Assembly: GCA_035688305.1 (NCBI GenBank)
Contig: DASSNC010000004.1
Coordinates: forward strand, 1-55,490
Direction: 5' to 3'
DNA: 55,490 nt
Source of the DNA: 66-474 sp035688305
GTDB taxonomy: Bacteria; Pseudomonadota; Gammaproteobacteria; Xanthomonadales; Rhodanobacteraceae
Of the stretch, positions 17,776 through 26,835 are shown in pieces. The position numbers were made by a program, and so were the translations under genes. Position 1 is the stretch's first letter, and the number at the start of each line of letters is the position of its first letter. The notes beneath the pieces are model-generated. The model saw only the letters and a program-made list of their open reading frames with translations. It was not told where the DNA came from and ran no database searches.

Positions 17776-19479
17776 ATGCCAGGCAATGCTCCCACGTGGC
17801 ATCTGTACGTCCCCAAGCTCTTCACCGTGCTGCGCCGTGGCTACGGCCCCGGTGACCTGCGGCGTGACCTGATCGCGGGACTCACGGTCGCCGTGGTGGC
17901 ACTGCCGCTCTCGATGGCGTTGGCCATCGCATCCGGCGCAACGCCTGCGGCCGGATTGCACACTGCCATCGTCGCGGGATTCCTGATCTCGTTTTTCGGC
18001 GGCTCGCGGGTACAGATCGGCGGTCCGACCGCGGCCTTCATCCCGGTCGTGTTCAACGTCATCGCCCAGCACGGTTACGACGGCATGCTGCTGGCCACGC
18101 TGATGGCAAGCGTGATGCTGATCCTCGCCGGCCTGTTCCGTCTTGGCGCGCTGGTGCGGTACATGCCGCAGCCGGTGATCACGGGTTTCACGGCGGGCAT
18201 CGCCGTCAGCATTTTCACCAGCCAGGTCGGCGACCTGCTGGGACTTCGCATCGGGCAATTGCCGGGCACCTTCCTGGATCGGTGGTCAGCGTATTTCACC
18301 AACATCCACACCATCAACCCGGTGGCAGCCGTCCTGGCCCTGGGCACCCTGGCGCTGTTGATCGGCTTGCGCCGGTATCGGCCGCGCTGGCCCGGATTCC
18401 TGATCGCGCTGGTCGCCGCGACTTTGGTGACGGTGCTGTTCAAATTGCCGGTGGAAACCATCCTCACGCAGTTCGGACCCATCCCGCGCACGCTGCCGGC
18501 GCCGCACCTGCCGTCGTTCGATTTCGCGCAGGTGCGCGAATTGCTGCCGAGCGCCTTCACGATCGCATTCCTCGGCGGCGTCGAATCGCTGCTCTCGGCG
18601 GTGGTATCCGACGGCATGATCGACGGACGCCACCGCTCCAACTGCGAGCTGGTGGCGCAGGGCATCGCAAATGGCGCCTCCGCGCTGGTCGGCGGCTTGC
18701 CCGCGACCGGCGCCATCGTGCGCACGGCAACCGGTGTGCGGGCCGGCGCACGCTCGCCCGTGGCAGGCATGGCGCATGCCTTGTTCATCCTGGTGTTCGT
18801 GGTGGTAGCGGCCCCGCTGGCCAACCAGGTGCCGCTGCCGGCCATGGGCGCGCTGCTGTTGATCGTGGCCTGGAACATGAGCGAGATCGAACGCATCCGG
18901 CAACTGCTGCGTTCTCCCTGGGGCGATCGGCTGGTGTTGCTGGTGACCTTCGTGCTGACGGTCATCGTCAATCTCACGGTTGCCATCCAGGTCGGCGTCG
19001 TGCTGGGCGCATTCTTGTTCATGCATCGCATGAGCGGGATGGTGGCAGTGGAATCGCACGCGTCCCTGGTCGAAGCGGAGGTCGATGACCTGCAGCATCC
19101 GCCCGAGCCCGATCAGCGCACACCGTTGCCGCCCGGGGTCGAGGTCTACCGGGTCTCAGGGCCGCTGTTTTTCGCCGTGGCGAACCGGATCGACGATGTA
19201 CTGCGGAGTTTCCTGCGCCCGCCGCGTGTGTTCATCCTGCGCCTCGGCAAGGTGCCCATGATCGACGCTACCGCCGCCACCGCCATCGGCAACCTGGTGG
19301 CACGTTGCCGTCGCCAGGGCACTGCCTTGATCTTCAGCAGCCTGCAAGAGCAACCCGCACGGATCCTGCGCGACATGGGCGTGGTCCCTGACGGAACCAG
19401 CTTGCGTTTTGTCGCGGATTTTCCCGAAGCGCTGGCGCTGGCGACCGAGTCGAGCGCAACGCAAGCCGGGAAACGATAA
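17776..19479 (+). CDS. SulP family anion transporter with STAS domain
   Basis: 567 residues: a SLC26/SulP membrane domain (about 25-430; visible motifs ALPLSMALAIASGATPAAGL, GPTAAFIPVV, PVITGFTAGIA, and LPATGAIVRTATGVRAGARSP) followed by a cytosolic STAS domain (about 460-560; VYRVSGPLFFAVANRID, VPMIDATAATAIGNL). Likely substrates are sulfate or bicarbonate with Na+ or H+. The chosen ATG at 17776 has AGGGA nine bases upstream; the reading frame extends upstream to 17680 without family similarity. Monocistronic; catalase follows after 173 bp. Confidence 0.9.
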   Translation: MPGNAPTWHLYVPKLFTVLRRGYGPGDLRRDLIAGLTVAVVALPLSMALAIASGATPAAGLHTAIVAGFLISFFGGSRVQIGGPTAAFIPVVFNVIAQHGYDGMLLATLMASVMLILAGLFRLGALVRYMPQPVITGFTAGIAVSIFTSQVGDLLGLRIGQLPGTFLDRWSAYFTNIHTINPVAAVLALGTLALLIGLRRYRPRWPGFLIALVAATLVTVLFKLPVETILTQFGPIPRTLPAPHLPSFDFAQVRELLPSAFTIAFLGGVESLLSAVVSDGMIDGRHRSNCELVAQGIANGASALVGGLPATGAIVRTATGVRAGARSPVAGMAHALFILVFVVVAAPLANQVPLPAMGALLLIVAWNMSEIERIRQLLRSPWGDRLVLLVTFVLTVIVNLTVAIQVGVVLGAFLFMHRMSGMVAVESHASLVEAEVDDLQHPPEPDQRTPLPPGVEVYRVSGPLFFAVANRIDDVLRSFLRPPRVFILRLGKVPMIDATAATAIGNLVARCRRQGTALIFSSLQEQPARILRDMGVVPDGTSLRFVADFPEALALATESSATQAGKR

Positions 19480-19568
19480 GCGCGGCCAGTCGCCCCTCCA
19501 GCATCCGGCACGAGGGGCCTGTTGTCGATTTCACCTGCTTTGAACGGGTGCTCGTTTAAGGTCACTTG

Positions 19569-19595
19569 GGGTGCCGCCTCTTCCATGCGGCACCC
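19569..19595 (+). terminator. Hairpin between sulP and catalase
   Basis: Perfect nine-base-pair stem GGGTGCCGC/GCGGCACCC with a nine-base loop. It lies 90 bp after sulP and 58 bp before the catalase start. No T-run follows, so it could be a weak terminator for sulP or a structure in the catalase leader. Confidence 0.35.
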
Positions 19596-19652
19596 AGAAT
19601 GAATCTGGGCGCAGACGCCCTCCCAACTTGCAATGGCAGATTGGAGATTCCG

Positions 19653-21152
19653 ATGACGAAGCCAGATCCCAAGCGTGGTACGGGCTCCACCACGGGCTCA
19701 GGCGCCCCTGCGCCGAGTGACCGCAATTCCCTGTCCGTGGGTGCGGATGGGCCGCTGCTGCTCCACGACGTCCACTTCCTGGAACAGATGGCGCACTTCA
19801 ATCGTGAGAAGGTGCCCGAACGCCAGCCGCACGCGAAAGGCAGTGGCGCGTTCGGCGTATTCGAGACCACCGCGGACGTCTCCGCCTACACCCGCGCCGC
19901 GTTGTTCCAGCAAGGCACGCGCACCGAGATGCTGGCGCGCTTTTCCACCGTGGCGGGTGAACAGGGCAGCCCCGACACCTGGCGCGACGTGCGCGGGTTC
20001 TCGCTGAAGTTCTACACCAGCGAAGGCAATTACGATCTCGTTGGCAACAACACCCCGGTCTTCTTCGTGCGCGACCCGATGAAGTTTCCGCACTTCATCC
20101 GCAGCCAGCGGCGGCTGCCGGATTCGGGCCTGCGCGACAACCACATGCAATGGGATTTCTGGACCTTGAATCCCGAGACCGCGCATCAGGTGACCTACCT
20201 GATGGGTGAACGCGGCCTGCCCCGCACCTGGCGGCACATGAACGGCTACGGTTCGCACACTTACATGTGGATCAACCGATCCGGCGAAAAGTTCTGGGTG
20301 AAGTACCACTTCCACACCCAGCAAGGCATGGAATTTTTCACCAATGCCGAAGCCGCGGCAATGGCCGGCAGCGATGCCGACTTCCATCGGCGCGATTTGT
20401 TCGAAGCCATCAAACGCGGCGAGCATCCACGCTGGACGCTCTCGGTGCAGGTAATGCCGTACGCGGCCGCCAAGACCTATCGCATCAACCCGTTCGACCT
20501 GACCAAGACCTGGCCGCACCGGGACTACCCGTTGCTCGAGGTCGGCACGATGACGCTGAATCGCAACCCGGAAAATTTCTTCGCCCAGATCGAACAGGCG
20601 GCGTTTTCGCCGGGCAACACCGTACCCGGCATCGGCCTGTCGCCCGACAAGATGCTGCTCGGCCGCGCCTTCGCCTACGCCGATGCGCAACGCAACCGCA
20701 TCGGCACGAACTTTCACCAGCTTCCGGTGAACCGGCCGAAGGTTCCGGTGCACAGCTACCTGTTCGACGGCCAGATGGCCTTCGAACACAGCGGCAACGC
20801 GCCGACCTACGCGCCCAACCACGGCGCGCGCACGTGGGCCGATGAAACCGGTGCCGTCGATGATGGCTGGGAAGCCGATGGCGAGATGGTGCGCAGCGCC
20901 TACACCTTGCGCGCCGACGACGACGATTTCAGCCAGCCCGGAACACTGGTGCGCGAGGTATTCGGCGATGCGCAACGGACGGCGCTGGTCGAACAGGTGG
21001 CGGGCAGCCTGCTGGCCGGCGTGCATGGAGACGTGCTTGAACGCGCGTTCCAGTACTGGAAAAACATCGACGGCGATGTCGGCCGGCGCATCGAGGAAAA
21101 GGTTCACGCGGGCGGCGCATCCAAGCCGGCCGGAGGCAAGGACAAACGCTGA
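19653..21152 (+). CDS. Monofunctional haem catalase
   Basis: A 499-residue small-subunit (clade 3 size) catalase that dismutates hydrogen peroxide in the cytoplasm. Visible active-site blocks: distal His60 in PERQPHAKGSGAFG, distal Asn in YDLVGNNTPVFFVRDP, substrate-channel ARFSTVAGEQGSPDTWRD, and proximal haem segment RAFAYADAQRNRIG carrying the ligand tyrosine. GGAG lies seven bases before the ATG at 19653. The C-terminus ends in a short Lys-rich tail with no glutamine-amidotransferase-like domain, so it is not a KatE-type large catalase. Convergent with ftsH. Confidence 0.95.
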   Translation: MTKPDPKRGTGSTTGSGAPAPSDRNSLSVGADGPLLLHDVHFLEQMAHFNREKVPERQPHAKGSGAFGVFETTADVSAYTRAALFQQGTRTEMLARFSTVAGEQGSPDTWRDVRGFSLKFYTSEGNYDLVGNNTPVFFVRDPMKFPHFIRSQRRLPDSGLRDNHMQWDFWTLNPETAHQVTYLMGERGLPRTWRHMNGYGSHTYMWINRSGEKFWVKYHFHTQQGMEFFTNAEAAAMAGSDADFHRRDLFEAIKRGEHPRWTLSVQVMPYAAAKTYRINPFDLTKTWPHRDYPLLEVGTMTLNRNPENFFAQIEQAAFSPGNTVPGIGLSPDKMLLGRAFAYADAQRNRIGTNFHQLPVNRPKVPVHSYLFDGQMAFEHSGNAPTYAPNHGARTWADETGAVDDGWEADGEMVRSAYTLRADDDDFSQPGTLVREVFGDAQRTALVEQVAGSLLAGVHGDVLERAFQYWKNIDGDVGRRIEEKVHAGGASKPAGGKDKR

Positions 21153-21162
21153 AGCAAAGCAA

Positions 21163-21190
21163 GAAAGTCGGGCGCCAGGCAACGACTTTC
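21163..21190. terminator. Hairpin between convergent catalase and ftsH
   Basis: Eight-base-pair stem GAAAGTCG/CGACTTTC with a 12-base loop, placed between the two stop codons, preceded by AAGCAA and followed by AAAGC. It may terminate both transcripts, though neither side has a strong T-tract. Confidence 0.45.
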
Positions 21191-21219
21191 AAAGCGGATA
21201 ACGGCGAGCGCGCACGGCG

Positions 21220-23145
21220 CTACGCCAGCGGCTGATCACCCTGCCTTGAATCCACGGCATCGGCAGGCTCACGCAAGTCGGGGCGGCGCAAGCCCTGCGT
21301 GACCTCCAGCAGCTCGGTTTCGTCCAACGTCTCGACTTCCAGCAAGCGCGCGGCAGCCCGATCGAGGATGTCGCGATTGTCGGCGAGGATGTCCATGGCT
21401 TCCTGCGCCACGGTCTGCACGATGGCGCGCACGGCCTGATCGATCCTTTCGGCGGTGGCTTCGCTGTAGCGCCGGTCCAGATAACCCCCGCCGCTGCCGC
21501 CTAGAAATCCGGGCTTGTCGTTGTCGTAGCTGACACTGCCAAGTTCGGCGTCCATGCCGTAGCGCGCCACCATCGAACGGGCAATGTCGGTGGCGCGGGC
21601 GAGGTCGTCGGAAGCGCCGGTGGACAGGTCGCCGAACACCAGGCTTTCCGCTGCACGCCCGGCCAACAGCACCGCGATCTTGTTGCGCAGTTCGCGCTCG
21701 GTCATCAGGAAGCGATCCTCGGTCGGGCGCTGGATGGTGTAGCCGAGCGCGCCGACGCCCCGCGGAATGATCGAAACCTTGTGCACCGTGTCGGCGCCCG
21801 GCAACGCCAGCGCCACCAGCGCATGACCCATTTCGTGGAACGCGACGATCCGGCGTTCCTTCGGGTTGATCAGGCGGTTGCGCTTTTCCAGGCCGGCGAC
21901 GATGCGTTCGATGGCATGCGTGAAGTCCTCCATGCCGACCGCCTTGGCGCGCCGCCGCGTTGCCAGCAGCGCCGACTCGTTGACGAGGTTGGCAAGGTCT
22001 GCGCCGGTCATGCCGGTCGTTATCGCGGCGACTTGATCCAGATCGACCTCCGGTGCCAGGTTGACCTTGCGCGCGTGCACCGCAAGGATCTGCAAACGCC
22101 CGGCACGGTCGGGACGATCGACCAGCACCTGGCGGTCGAAACGGCCCGCGCGCAGCAGCGCCGGATCGAGGACCTCGGGCCGGTTGGTGGCACCCAGCAA
22201 CACCACGCCTTCGGTCGGATCGAAACCGTCGAGTTCCGACAACAATTGGTTGAGCGTCTGCTCGCGTTCGTCATTGCCGCCCTGGATGGTGCCGGCATTG
22301 CGCGCCCGTCCGAGTGCATCAAGCTCGTCGATGAAGATGATGGCCGGCGCAGCCTTGCGCGCCTGTTCGAACAAGTCGCGCACCCGCGCCGCACCGACGC
22401 CGACGAACATCTCGACGAATTCCGAACCCGAGAGCGAATAGAACGGCACCCCCGCTTCGCCGGCCACGGCGCGCGCCAGCAGCGTCTTGCCGGTGCCGGG
22501 TGGCCCGACCAGCAAAATTCCCTTGGGCATGCGCGCACCGAGCGAACCGTACTCCTTCGGGTTCTTGAGAAAGTCGATCACTTCCTGCAGCTCGGCCTTG
22601 GCCTCGTCCACACCGGCGACATCCTCGAAGGTGACCTTGGTGTCGCTCTCGACAAAGACTTTCGCCTTGCTCTTGCCGATCGACATCAGCCCGCCCATGC
22701 CCTGGCGGCCCGCCATGCGGCGGATGACGAACACCCAGATTCCGATGAACAGCAGTGCCGGCAGCACCCAGGCCATGAGCGATGTGAGAAACGTGTTTTC
22801 ACGCGCGCCGGTGAAGGTCACCCCGGTGTCCTTCAGCCGCGCCACCAGCTCGGGTGAGACCGGGGTGGTGATGAAGCCGGTCTTGCCGTCATGCGGCTTG
22901 GCGTAGGTACCCTCGATCCTGTCGGCGCCGATCGTGACGTCCTTGATCTTGCCCTTGTCGATATCGGTTTCGAACTGGCTGTAGGGAATCGTTTCGACGG
23001 TCTGGTTTTGCACCCACCAACTGTGCAGCAGGAACACGCCGAGCATGGCGAGCACGAAGTACCACGCGTTGATTTTGGTCGATGGGCTCACGGCGCTGTT
23101 TCGCTTCCCTGTCGCGCGCAGCAGGCGTACACACACTTCCATCAT
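21220..23145 (-). CDS. ftsH: ATP-dependent zinc metalloprotease FtsH (accessory-type)
   Basis: A 641-residue membrane AAA+ protease: transmembrane helix about 27-44, periplasmic domain to about 122, second helix about 124-142, AAA domain with Walker A GPPGTGKT (214-221) and Walker B IIFIDELDALG, SRH near GATNRPEVLDPALLRAGRFDRQ, and peptidase zinc motif HEMGH (437-441). The usual motif is HEAGH; methionine at this site is seen in accessory FtsH copies. It degrades damaged membrane and soluble proteins. No neighbouring rlmE or folP, the usual partners of the housekeeping gene, is present. The first ATG is 23145; a GTG at 23091 (VSPSTKINAWYF) fits family N-termini better and is a real alternative. 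Confidence 0.93.
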   Translation of the reverse strand: MMEVCVRLLRATGKRNSAVSPSTKINAWYFVLAMLGVFLLHSWWVQNQTVETIPYSQFETDIDKGKIKDVTIGADRIEGTYAKPHDGKTGFITTPVSPELVARLKDTGVTFTGARENTFLTSLMAWVLPALLFIGIWVFVIRRMAGRQGMGGLMSIGKSKAKVFVESDTKVTFEDVAGVDEAKAELQEVIDFLKNPKEYGSLGARMPKGILLVGPPGTGKTLLARAVAGEAGVPFYSLSGSEFVEMFVGVGAARVRDLFEQARKAAPAIIFIDELDALGRARNAGTIQGGNDEREQTLNQLLSELDGFDPTEGVVLLGATNRPEVLDPALLRAGRFDRQVLVDRPDRAGRLQILAVHARKVNLAPEVDLDQVAAITTGMTGADLANLVNESALLATRRRAKAVGMEDFTHAIERIVAGLEKRNRLINPKERRIVAFHEMGHALVALALPGADTVHKVSIIPRGVGALGYTIQRPTEDRFLMTERELRNKIAVLLAGRAAESLVFGDLSTGASDDLARATDIARSMVARYGMDAELGSVSYDNDKPGFLGGSGGGYLDRRYSEATAERIDQAVRAIVQTVAQEAMDILADNRDILDRAAARLLEVETLDETELLEVTQGLRRPDLREPADAVDSRQGDQPLA

Positions 23146-23447
23146 ATAGAAGAGTCTGGACGGTGTGACAGGGCGGCGTGGCGTGCCCGTTCAGACCACG
23201 CAGTTGGCGGGCGACATCCACGCCGCGGTGCACGCGGCGCGCGACCTGCAGGCCGGTGCACAGGCCCGCAAACTAGCTTCCCCCGGGCTTGCCTGCGATC
23301 CACAAGATCGCGCGTTGGCGTACGTGCAGCACGCGGCGCGTATGATTGAGGATGCTGCGGTTCGACAACGGCTTTTCGGGCTTGAATTCCGCCCCCGGCA
23401 ACTAGATGTCCTTGATTCGATCCCCCCCAACAAGGCACGCGCAGACC

Positions 23448-24596
23448 ATGGACCGACTTGCAAACGACTATCCGGCAACGATCCTGACCGGACACGAGGC
23501 GCCATGCCTTTCCCTGTACCAGCCCACCCACCGCACGCATCCCGAAAACGTTCAGGACCCGATCCGATTCCGCAACCTGGTCAGGACGCTGTCGCAATCA
23601 CTGCAGCAACGATATCCGGAGCGCGAAATCGAGCCGCTGCTGCAGCCGTTGCACGCACTGTCCGACGACCTCGATTTCTGGAACCACACGTTTGATGGTC
23701 TGGCCGTGTTGGTGGCACCGGAGTTCTTTCGCGCCTACAAGCTGCAACGCCCGGTTCCCGAGCTGGCGCTCGTCGCCGACAGTTTCCACACCAAGCCATT
23801 GATGCGCATCATGCAATCGGCCGACCGTTTCCAGGTGCTGGGATTGAGCCGCCATGGCGCGCGTTTGTTCGAAGGCAATCGCGACCACCTCGACGAGATC
23901 GGCCTGGCACCGGCAATCCCGCGCACGCTCGACGACGCGCTGGATCGCGATTTCGAACGCGAACCGGCGATCCGTACCTACGGGCCGATACGGGACGCCA
24001 AGATGGGACGCCACGGCGACAGCGACGTGAAGCAGGATGGCATCCGTGCCGACACCGAACGCTTCTTCCGCATCATCGACCGCGGCGTACTGGAACACCA
24101 CTCCCGACCGACCGGAATGCCGTTGCTGTTGGCAGCGCTGCCGGAACACCATCACCTGTTCCGCAAAGTCAGCCAGAACCCGAATCTGCTTGATGCCGCG
24201 CTGGACGTCCATCCCGACGACCTGACGCCGAGCGAGTTGCGCAAGCGTGCGTGGGAAATCATGCAGCCGCACTATCTTGCGCGCCTGGCCGGACTGATCG
24301 ACCGCTTCAACACAGCGCGTACACGCGAGCTGGCCAGCGCGGACTTGGCGGATGCGGCTCGCGCCGTGGCTGCCGGTCGCATCGACACCTTGTTGCTGGA
24401 TGCCGGGCGCCAGGTACCTGGTCGCATGGATCCGGCCAGCGGTGCCATCACGCTTGGCAAGCTGGAGGATCCGGCGGTGGACGACCTGCTCGACGACCTC
24501 GGCGAGCGCGTACTCATGACCGGCGGTGAAGTCGTGGTGGTGCCGAGCGAGCGCATGCCCACCGACAGTGGGCTCGCGGCCATCTACCGCTTCTGA
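23448..24596 (+). CDS. baeRF3-domain protein (bacterial archaeo-eukaryotic release factor family)
   Basis: A 382-residue protein whose start (ILTGHEAPCLSLYQPTHRTHPEN, then DPIRFRNLVR) and body (FRAYKLQRPVPELALVADSFHTKPLMRI; FGLSRHGARLFEG-like) match the baeRF3 group, distant relatives of eRF1 and Dom34 thought to act on stalled ribosomes. The C-terminal third (RIDTLLLDAGRQVPG ... GGEVVVVPSERMP) is the L7Ae/eRF1-domain-3-like part. No GGQ loop is evident. I prefer the ATG at 23448; one at 23406 is also in frame. Next to an HPF/RaiA-like gene, which supports a link to ribosome stress. Confidence 0.75.
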   Translation: MDRLANDYPATILTGHEAPCLSLYQPTHRTHPENVQDPIRFRNLVRTLSQSLQQRYPEREIEPLLQPLHALSDDLDFWNHTFDGLAVLVAPEFFRAYKLQRPVPELALVADSFHTKPLMRIMQSADRFQVLGLSRHGARLFEGNRDHLDEIGLAPAIPRTLDDALDRDFEREPAIRTYGPIRDAKMGRHGDSDVKQDGIRADTERFFRIIDRGVLEHHSRPTGMPLLLAALPEHHHLFRKVSQNPNLLDAALDVHPDDLTPSELRKRAWEIMQPHYLARLAGLIDRFNTARTRELASADLADAARAVAAGRIDTLLLDAGRQVPGRMDPASGAITLGKLEDPAVDDLLDDLGERVLMTGGEVVVVPSERMPTDSGLAAIYRF

Positions 24597-24687
24597 TCAA
24601 CCGGCAGGACACCACTCGAGCCAGCCGCGCATTGGCGCAAGCTGGCATTCCCCATTCCCCGATCGACATCCACGCGAGAAGGAAAAA

Positions 24688-25140
24688 GTGAAAAGACAGC
24701 CACCCCTGACCGATCGCGTGCCCAAGGTCTTGAAGCGCACCACCGGGCGGGCGCAGGCCGCGCAGGTTCCCGCACACATCAGCGCGTTCGGCGTGACCCT
24801 GGATCGCGACGCACGCGCCGTGATCCGCCAGCAGCTGGGGGCGAAGCTCGGCAAGTATGCGAGCGCGATCGAGCGCGTCAGCGTCCGCATCTCGGATGTG
24901 AACGGACCGCGCGGCGGCGTGGACAAGGCCTGCCGCATCAAGGTGGTCTTGATCGGACTTCCCTCCATCGTCTTCGAGAGTCAGGCGCGATCCGTGAACG
25001 ATGCGGTCAACGGCGCGCTCGCCGGAACGGAGCGAACGGTGCGACGCGGGGTACAGCGCCGACACACGAAACCCCGCAAGGCGGCGGCCCGCGGCAACGG
25101 CCGGCGTCGGCCCGACGTTCAATCCGATCAGGAGCTTTGA
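24688..25140 (+). CDS. HPF/RaiA-like ribosome-associated protein
   Basis: 150 residues with the S30AE/HPF pattern: AHISAFGVTLDRDARAVIRQQL, then SVRISDVNGPRGGVDKACRIKV, then the helix SVNDAVNGALAGTERTVRRGV. An extra N-terminal 25 residues and a basic C-terminal tail (KPRKAAARGNGRRR) flank the domain. HPF-fold proteins bind the 30S decoding region and promote hibernation; this one lacks the long-HPF dimerisation domain. A strong AAGGA precedes a GTG start at 24688. It lies 91 bp after the baeRF3 gene in the same direction, probably one operon. Confidence 0.8.
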   Translation: MKRQPPLTDRVPKVLKRTTGRAQAAQVPAHISAFGVTLDRDARAVIRQQLGAKLGKYASAIERVSVRISDVNGPRGGVDKACRIKVVLIGLPSIVFESQARSVNDAVNGALAGTERTVRRGVQRRHTKPRKAAARGNGRRRPDVQSDQEL

Positions 25141-25380
25141 CCTGTCCCGCAAAGGGTATGCAGGGCGCCGCGCCGGTCGCACAAGTGGTAAGTGACGTGC
25201 AGATGCAAGACGTGCGGGGACAGCTTCCGGAATCACTGCGCGCGGTGTTCCCCGCATCGGCCGCGATCGCTACTTCGTGACCGTGCTGCAGCACGCGAGC
25301 ATCCACTCGACCGGTTGCCGGCGCCAAGCCAATGGATGCGTGGCACACTGGGCATCCACGACCCGTGAAGTGCAGCAGCC

Positions 25381-26799
25381 ATGACGCGAAGAGCCCGCAT
25401 CGTGATCCTCGGCGCCGGTACCGCCGGCCTGACCGCGCTCAAGGAAGCCCAGCGCGACACCGATGATGTGCTGCTGATCAACGAGGGTCATTACGGCACG
25501 ACCTGCGCGCGGGTTGGCTGCATGCCGTCGAAAGCATTGCTCGAAGTTGCGCATGCACACGCACGCCGCAACTGGCTTGCCGGGGTCGGCATCGACGACG
25601 GCGCCAAGCCCAAAGCGAACCTTGCCGCGGTGATGACCCACGTACGCGGCTTGCGCGACCGCTTCACTGCCGGCTCGATCCGGCTGGCCGAATCGCTCGG
25701 CGAACGCAGCATCCATGGCACGCCGCATTTTCTTGATGCGCAAACCATCGAAGTCAACGGCGAGCGCATCCACGCCGATACGACGGTCATCGCCACCGGC
25801 ACGCGCCCGATCGTGCCCGACGCCTGGCGCGCCGTGGGTGCGCGACTGGGGACTTCCGACGATGTGTTCGAGCTTGTCGAACCCGGACGGCGGGTCGGCG
25901 TGGTCGGCCTGGGTCCGATCGGCGTGGAGCTCGGCCAGGCCTTTGCCGAGCTCGGCTGCGAGGTGCATGCCTTCACCAAGGGCAATACGATCGCGGCGCT
26001 CAGTGACCCGGCGGTCAACGCAAGCCTGATCGATGCGCTTGGTAAGCAAATGGCGATCACCACTGGCGCGAGCATCGACGTGCGCGTGAACGATGCTGGC
26101 GTGGTTCTGGACGACGGCAAGAATCCGGTGACCGTCGACTGGGTACTGGCGGCGCTCGGGCGACAACCCAATGTCGAAGGGCTTGGCCTCGACGCGCTTG
26201 GCGTCGAACTCGACCGCCGCGGCATGCCGAACTTCGATCCGGCGACCTTGCGGATCGGTGAGTTGCCGATTTACATCGCCGGTGATGTCAGTGGCTTGCG
26301 GCCGCTGCTGCACGAAGCCGCCGACGAGGGCCGGATCGCCGCGCATCACGCCCTGCATCCGGAGGCCGAATGCCTGGCGCGGCGCGTGCCGCTCGGCATC
26401 GTGTTCACCGAACCGGGCGCCGGCCGCGTGGGACTCGCGTACCACGAACTGCCGCCTTCCGGCGTGGTGACCGGTGCCGTCGATTTCTCCCGGCAGGGCC
26501 GCGCCACGATGGCGGGCCGCAATGCCGGGCTCCTGCATGTTTATGTCAACGTCGAAGACGGGCGGATCCTCGGCGCCGAAGCCGTCATGCCGGATGCCGA
26601 GCACCTGATGCATCTGCTCGCGTGGTCGATCCAGCAGGGCCTGACGGTGGACGCGATGCTGCACATGCCGTTCTATCACCCGACCGTCGAGGAAGGCTTG
26701 CGCACGGCATTGCAGGCTGCGCGTCGCGCCCTGAAGAAACAACGCAGCCAACCCGACCTGCCGCTGTGTCGCGAGGCGATCGACTGGGCGCTTGGTTGA
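25381..26799 (+). CDS. Dihydrolipoamide dehydrogenase-like flavoprotein disulfide reductase
   Basis: A 472-residue class I pyridine-nucleotide disulfide oxidoreductase. FAD motif GAGTAG (11-16); redox-active disulfide C42/C47 in TTCARVGCMPSKAL; NAD motif GLGPIGVELGQAFAELG; second FAD motif YIAGDVSG; dimerisation domain ending in HMPFYHPTVEEGL with the His-Glu catalytic pair. No lipoyl or HMA domain and no 2-oxoacid dehydrogenase genes nearby, so it is not the core complex E3 by context; it may reduce another disulfide or metal. Gap of 240 bp from the HPF-like gene holds no convincing gene. Confidence 0.88.
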   Translation: MTRRARIVILGAGTAGLTALKEAQRDTDDVLLINEGHYGTTCARVGCMPSKALLEVAHAHARRNWLAGVGIDDGAKPKANLAAVMTHVRGLRDRFTAGSIRLAESLGERSIHGTPHFLDAQTIEVNGERIHADTTVIATGTRPIVPDAWRAVGARLGTSDDVFELVEPGRRVGVVGLGPIGVELGQAFAELGCEVHAFTKGNTIAALSDPAVNASLIDALGKQMAITTGASIDVRVNDAGVVLDDGKNPVTVDWVLAALGRQPNVEGLGLDALGVELDRRGMPNFDPATLRIGELPIYIAGDVSGLRPLLHEAADEGRIAAHHALHPEAECLARRVPLGIVFTEPGAGRVGLAYHELPPSGVVTGAVDFSRQGRATMAGRNAGLLHVYVNVEDGRILGAEAVMPDAEHLMHLLAWSIQQGLTVDAMLHMPFYHPTVEEGLRTALQAARRALKKQRSQPDLPLCREAIDWALG

Positions 26800-26835
26800 A
26801 CCCGACGCCCACGAAAATGCGCACGGGAGGTGCAC

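Noticed and set aside
21820..21840. HEMGH in FtsH as an inactivating change
   Set aside because: Both zinc histidines and the catalytic glutamate of HExxH are kept; Met at the variable position is tolerated in FtsH paralogues.
23165..23695. Open plus-strand frame upstream of and overlapping the baeRF3 gene
   Set aside because: The part before 23400 looks mildly protein-like but matches no family I know, and the rest lies out of frame in baeRF3.
25158..25280. 40-codon frame between the HPF-like and flavoprotein genes
   Set aside because: Possible small protein, but the AAAGGG is too close to the ATG and no homology is recognisable.
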